Shown here one piece after another: positions 58,750-64,000 of a stretch of DNA of 64,000 bases; the first letter of the stretch is position 1, and every line of letters starts with the position of its first letter. Below the pieces are notes generated by a model. It had not been told where the DNA came from. It worked only from the letters and a program-made list of their open reading frames with translations, and did no database searches. The stretch spans positions 62,001 to 126,000 of the forward strand of contig KN817581.1 of assembly GCA_000827495.1 (NCBI GenBank). The letters run 5' to 3'. Both the position numbers and the translations under genes were made by a program. This DNA comes from Hypholoma sublateritium FD-334 SS-4. Lineage: Eukaryota > Basidiomycota > Agaricomycetes > Agaricales > Strophariaceae.

Positions 58750-59112
58750 TCACTTGATACACACTGACGACTTTTTCTGGCTCCTTTTTCCTCTCTTTGG
58801 TGCCTGGGCATCACCAACCTAATAGGACTAAAATTACTGAGAGCAATCACAATAGGCGAAGGACAACTTACGGGCTGAGTTCGGTATATGTAGGAAAGTT
58901 GCTGCATTTCCAGCACGTCAATGCCGCGATAGTCTATTGTTGCCTGGGAGAGGGTACATTGGCGGTGTGGTAGTGAAAACAGCTATTTTACTCACCATCA
59001 AGTCCACTGTTCGCAAAGGCGGGACTGGCGCCTTCTCGATGACGGGAACAATAATACCATTGGTGACAAGGACCTGGGTGATGGAGGGAAGCAGCAGATT
59101 CGAGAGGGACAT
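58750..59112 (-). CDS. Small protein, paralogue of the gene at 56188-56467
   Basis: Three exons, 59112-58996, 58943-58872 and 58818-58750, total 258 nt (85 aa), all phase 0. Start MSLSNLLLPSITQVLVTNGI, then VIEKAPVPPLRTVDLM, ATIDYRGIDVLEMQQLSYIY, and a basic tail PKRGKRSQKKSSVCIK. The acceptor tctcccag (58944) was chosen because only it aligns the second exon with the paralogue. The basic tail is missing in the shorter copy, whose frame stops soon after SQPV. No known domain; the tail could be a nuclear localisation signal (inference). Confidence 0.62.
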
Positions 59113-62100
59113 CTTGATGGGATGTGATATGTAGTTGTGTGTATATTCAGTTGATTTGTTTTCAGAGTGAATGAAAGTGTGGCGCGAAAAAGGCTGGAAG
59201 AGGATGGGTTTCAGAGAGGTCGTTGTGGCGATGGCGAGTAAAAAGAAGGTGGATTGCGAGTTGAAAAATGGTTCACGCCAGTCTGAGAAAACCCAAAATT
59301 TGAAATGCCGCACCGCCGACCAAGTACCCATGTACCTACCTACGTTCCATGACCTGTGCAACTTGAACCCTCCTCTCACCTCACTCGATTGGTGCTTTGA
59401 TACTACCCTTTAGTAGTTCGAGAGGCAGTGACGCCATAAACCCTCCACGAAGCACGCGAAGATATAGCTGAGGACTCACCCCGATCCATTCAATCCGTTT
59501 CTACGCGTTTGTAAGCCCAAACGCTCGTGGTGAATGGACTGCCACTTTCCTGAGTCCCTAGGCAGTTTCCATGGGCCAGTCCGTAGCCCTCCTTTCAGAA
59601 CACCTCTCTCTACCCCCAAAATCCGACGGCCAGAAGGTGCTTTGTTCACTGTCGAACTTTGTTCACCTATAGCTTCAAAGGGCTCTGTTCCGAGGAAAGG
59701 TCCCACTCCTTCGTCCGTCAAGAGTCTACAGAGCTAGTACGTCGTCCCCACCCCATCGTGTTTCGCAGGGAAAATGTCGAAGTTGACTACTTTCGCTGTG
59801 AATTGGACAGCTCTACTCGCTGAGAATGGCCTGTAAGTTCGTCGGAGGCGGGGAGTTCTAAGAGCCGCCTCTAGGCAGCATCTAACAGAGAACAAAGGAC
59901 CACTGACGCGTATACCCCACGATTCCCGCCGCCGCCGCTCTGACTCCACATGTGCTTTACTCGGAGTCCCGCCGCCCGCCGCCCGACGCGGCGGGATGTG
60001 ACATGGTGACACGGTGACATTATAAGCCAAGTAAGGCGGTGAGTCAGAATCATCCCGTCTTTGGCTAGTCCATCATGCAGCAATGCTCATCCGGTAAACA
60101 TGTCCAGCGCTAGCCCAGATACTATGAGGTGTGATCGGTCCTCAAGACCTGTGTGACAGCAATCGCCAGCAGCAAGAGTTCTAGCACCAGTTGGTGCGGC
60201 CGCAGATATCAAGTTGACAAGGACCATGAACTAGATTTGGCCACGCGGCGGGAAGCTTATTCGACAGCCAAATCTGCAAGAGCCGAATAGACAAAAAGAT
60301 ATATGGTGAAATCGCCAGAGGAAGGTATAACCAAGAGCTTTGCGCAGGGACAATCGCGTCAGAATTGCACTGTCGAGCTAGCCTTTGCCCCGACCACTGT
60401 CAATTTTCCAGATCTAAGCGCCTTCAGGATTGTCCGATAGTTGTCGTGTTGCGACTCAGAGCCCGTTGCTATTTGTCTGCTGGACAGACGGCACCCCCGC
60501 CAACTGAGGACAGCAGCAAGTACAGATAGTGTTTCTTGTTTTCCTGTTTTCATGGAATAGAAACATGCTATGAAGACAGTTTATGGCTGCAGTTCGACAT
60601 TACAGGAGAATAATAACGAACCTAGAGCCCGACCTGGAAGTCGACCATGTTCGGACTGCAAGTTCTCCAATGCCCGTGCCACCCTTCCTAGATCCACGGA
60701 GCCATCCATCGATTAAAACTGCAATTAGCGGTTCGTATTTCTGGTTTGTAAGAATTGGGCTCGTCTCTCCAGCGGTTCGACGCCCTGAAGCCAGGAAAGG
60801 GTGGCAATTTTGGGGGCCGTCTTCGTGGCTTTCTTCCAGCTTGCTCTGGGTATCGGAAATCGGACGGCTGTATTCTGACGACTCGCCGTTGGGTGCGCGA
60901 CGATGGAACATGGGTTGGTGAGTGAGCGATTTATTCTTTTGGATGTACGTCGACATTGAATATTGAATGTTTACGTTGAACGTTGAGTAGCATCAGTCGA
61001 GCGAAGTTCGATTTTCGAGTTCCGAAGCGTGCGCGCAAAAGTTCCAAGCAGGTTCCAAGGCACTCACGGCTCTCGTATTCGGGAGCGTAAAAAAGAAAGT
61101 ATCGTCGCACTTTGGGGCGCGTATTACGGTACTGCGCAGCGCGTTGTTGTGGATGGGATGGCGTCGGGAATAGGAGTGCGGGGTTCAAACTCTCAGACTC
61201 GAACTTTCGGCTGCCAGTGCACCCCCCGAATCTGGGTCGAGGATCCTTCTCCACTACTACGAATGCAGGTCATTTTATGCTCATTTTCTGCACGAACGAG
61301 CTTGCCATTATCCCGACGTATTGACGGCTTGTGGAAGATGCAGGCCTGGCTGAGTCGACCGACCGTCACCGACGTACGGCCTGCCTGCCGGTTTTTGGAG
61401 TTCAATTTCACTCACTGCGAATCAAGCACACATGCGACAGGCGATTCTTTGGTTCAGGAGAAAGGCGGGTTCGAAAAACTTCCTGGCGACCTAACAGCGA
61501 TAGGGGCGGTTGCAAATGTATAGTGACTGGAGATGTGGATCCACTTGAGCGTATCTAGCGCAAATACAGTCCTAGCAATTCTCCAAATCGATTTGGCAAC
61601 CTATTCTTCAGGGCGGCATTTCAAAAGCTGAGCGACGAGCGATGAACGGCAACGCCTTGGTGAGCACATTATTTCGACCGTCATCCAAGTAATCTGAATG
61701 GGCACGAAGCCACATCATATGCCACCAGACAGGCCACTGGAAAAATTCGACGATTCATAAGCCAGCATTTAAATTTTATTGTTACCGATAAAAGCACTCC
61801 TTCAACAACGTCGGAAGCCCAGCGTTAGCTTAACGCACCGCGCCATCCGAGTCGTTCGGAGCCGCCGCAAACACGATATTATTGAAAGAGGGAGGACTCA
61901 GGACGGCAGCCGCACCGTTCTATTTCAATCAATTTCGGCTCGGTATTTTTTCCCTCAAATCTTTCTCAAGTCTCTCCTTCTACCTTGAACCCGTCTTGAT
62001 ACTTGTCGCATTCTGGTCACCTTTCTCATCTTCTTCCAAATACAGTGACCGTAATCTAGGCCTAGCTATACTAGGATGATGAAGCCGCATGGCCCGTAGC

Positions 62101-63374
62101 TGTTTTCGCTGTCTTCTTCATATTCGCAAACATTCGACCCCCGAAACTGGAGACTCCTGCTCAAAATAGCGAGGTGTGCGCTATGTGCGGGTGCAGAACA
62201 ACGAAAAAGGCCTACAGGTGTATCTGAAGAACGTCGGAAAGGAAGAAGAATCATTCAGTCTTCAAGTTCTGAAATATCGCTGCTTTGTATATCTTCCGTC
62301 GGTCTATTATTTACTCTCACCCCCCTCGTATCTGCGCTGATAGAGGTATGTCAGTGTCAGTATGTTTGATGTTCTGTCATCGTTCGACGTTCCGCATGCG
62401 ATGCTCTCAGTCAACGGCCTTCAACGGCTCTTGCGCCGCTACGATAAGCAGCGGCAATCACGACCTGGTTCAAGACACGAACATATATGTCCGCAGACTC
62501 TCACAGTCAGCTCACAATATATGTCGCTTCGCTTCGCGCTCATGTCTGTCGGAAAATTATTTTTGGGCCAAAATCTCCGTACGAACCATTCAAAATTTCC
62601 CTTCACGCTCTGTCGCTAATCTTAGTATAATGAAGTTGCACCGAAATTGATTATTGCGATAACGCGCCTCAAAGCCGCCACGTCGACCAATAATTTTAGT
62701 TGAACTGCCTATACGAACGATGGCCGCTGAACCATCCCGCTGGCTATTACTTAATAACTGAATCGCACGAGTCGTGTAGATTGATAGCTTCCCATAGTGA
62801 TCGGTCGAGCACGACGATAATGATCCACGAATGAAGGCGGGTCGTAATTAAATATCCATCCTACCGAATGCTAATCAGCACATCCAATGCATGCAGAATG
62901 TTCACAGTTGCCGCTCCCGTCAACTAAATGCATGGAAATATTGAAGTACCGACAGCCCCGGTACTGCTTACAATCATTGTCGGTTCATGCGGTTCGCAAA
63001 TACCCGCCACTGATGTTCCGACCACTCAAACTACATTTATTACAGGGGAGCGCGCTGTAGAAGACGGGTTCACTTTCCGATCTGTCGACATATCCCTCTG
63101 CGTCTTCTTTCATCGCGCAGCTTTGACATGCATGGGAGAACATGGTTGCTTTGATCAGCTAGAACGCCCCCTTGACAGTGTGTTCCTTGTTGTCTTGAGG
63201 GACGTTCTTCGCATCGCTTCTGACTTGATGTGCCTGTGCTGCCTGCACTCCGAAAAGAAGGGTTAAAAAACGGGGCGTACAAGTATAAAGCTGGCCAACC
63301 CAAGAATTTAGACGCGTCGCAAGGACGTGTCACTTCCGTTTCCGTGTACTTCATCGTGTTCAGACCCTGCAGAG
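59113..63374. other. Long interval without a supported gene
   Basis: 4.3 kb between the small-protein gene and the WSC gene. Many frames of 60-165 codons occur on both strands, for example 61029-61523 and 62285-62650 (plus), but none has a domain, signal peptide or splice pattern I can support. The stretch 62640-62900 is AT-rich. No RNA gene or mobile-element ends were recognised. Confidence 0.35.
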
Positions 63375-64000
63375 ATGAACATGGCATCTTCTGTCGATTT
63401 TTTGATTGCTTTGACTCTGCTGGTTCCTGTATGACGCACCCCACTGTGTACTGGTCTATTATCTTACCTTGTCACGCCTTCTTTCCATCTAGAACGTCTT
63501 CGGGCAGACTGTTACCCCGTCTATTCCTACTGTCCTGCCCGCCGGCTGGACTTCTATTGGATGTTTTTCGTAGGGCTTCAACTCTAGACAAAAATCAGCT
63601 CTCTCACATCGAATGTATAGTGATATATCTACATCGCGAACGTTGGCCGCGACATCGTTGATTCAAGACCCCATGACGATTGAGACTTGCATAGCCTTTT
63701 GCGGTGCGGCTGACTTTGTTTTTGCTGGTATAGAGTTTGGACGTATGTAAAGTCCTTTTACATCAAAATCCCTTCAATTTGACAATATTCATTTTCCAGG
63801 AGTAAGATTCGCGTTTGACGAGTGTTTTTCGATCAGTAACTGAAGCCCACCTTTTTTCTTAGGAATGCTGTAAGTTATCTTACCCATCTCTCTTTGCCCT
63901 TCTGACGTTTTACTGCTGTAAGATTGCGATTCTACAATTCAGATCCCAAGTGTACAAGAACCTGCCACTGATTGCGACATGGCCTGCAGTGGAAACAGTA
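63375..64000 (+). CDS. Secreted WSC-domain protein, 3' truncated, with one in-frame TAG
   Basis: The gene runs off the right edge. Exons read 63375-63428 (signal peptide MNMASSVDFLIALTLLVP), 63493-63742, 63800-63801, 63863-63869 and 63923 onward. The WSC domain is clear: LPAGWTSIGCFS...GFNSR, ALSHRMYSD, MTIETCIAFCGAADFVFAGI, then EFGR, ECYC and PATDCDMACSGNS. WSC domains are Cys-rich carbohydrate-binding modules found in wall-stress sensors and in secreted or fused oxidases and glucanases of fungi. The partner domain lies beyond this window. A TAG at 63571-63573 interrupts the frame between CFS and GFNSR. Exon 3 is only 2 nt (GA) between an ag acceptor and a gtaaga donor; it supplies the two bases needed to read Arg-Glu-Cys. 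Confidence 0.68.

Noticed and set aside
59113..63374. Frames 61029-61523 and 62285-62650 as genes
   Set aside because: No recognisable domain, weak codon pattern, and no flanking splice or promoter signals.
1..64000. CRISPR arrays, bacterial operons, phage or insertion sequences
   Set aside because: The window is clearly a nuclear fungal genome; no direct-repeat/spacer arrays, Shine-Dalgarno patterns or transposase motifs were seen.

Overview
This is a eukaryotic nuclear window. It has many short GT-AG introns (about 45-80 nt), small multi-exon genes on both strands, an intron-containing tRNA gene, and families typical of mushroom-forming basidiomycetes (Agaricomycetes): coiled-coil plus F-box proteins, DUF6697-like, basidiomycete TPR-repeat and WSC-type genes. 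Species cannot be read from the sequence. A run of N bases lies at 28.6-33.6 kb, so base quality there is limited. Exon models were built by hand from splice sites and reading frame; most sum to a whole number of codons.

Layout. 0-9.4 kb: a 5'-truncated secreted hydrophobic repeat protein, a 2-oxoglutarate/Fe(II) dioxygenase, an OPA3-like mitochondrial protein (minus), about 3 kb of AT-richer gene-poor DNA, and a second small secreted hydrophobic protein. 10-20.6 kb: an F-box protein (minus), a repeat-rich cytosolic-type protein, tRNA-Met(CAT), a stand-alone kexin-propeptide-like ORF (minus), a secreted six-repeat protein, an inositol polyphosphate kinase and a sterol-desaturase-like hydroxylase. 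The last two each carry one in-frame stop. 22-27 kb: CDC73 of the Paf1 complex and a second F-box protein, both minus. 27.4-34.4 kb: a 19-exon intersectin/Pan1-type endocytic scaffold (EH, SH3, SH3, DH, PH), the largest gene here. 34.8-42.4 kb: an SDR oxidoreductase, a short P450-like protein, an F-box/LRR-like protein (minus) and a DUF6697-like protein. 42.9-47.4 kb: two adjacent minus-strand genes of basidiomycete-expanded families (TPR, and an uncharacterised family). 50-55.3 kb: a decayed or poorly resolved gene, then a 13-exon carnitine acetyltransferase. 56-59 kb: the mitochondrial GTP/GDP carrier GGC1 (minus), flanked by two paralogous small-protein genes (minus). 63.4-64 kb: the start of a secreted WSC-domain protein that runs off the right edge.

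How the genes relate. There is no biosynthetic cluster. Three genes serve mitochondria (OPA3-like, GGC1, carnitine acetyltransferase), one serves endocytosis/actin, one serves transcription elongation, and one serves inositol phosphate signalling. The most unusual signals are: three single in-frame stops at positions where homologous domains run through; a proposed 2-nt exon in the WSC gene and a 10-nt exon in the SDR gene; two GC-AG introns; a retained-intron stop in the intersectin gene that would give an EH-only short isoform; an orphan kexin propeptide; and the paired mini-protein genes around GGC1.
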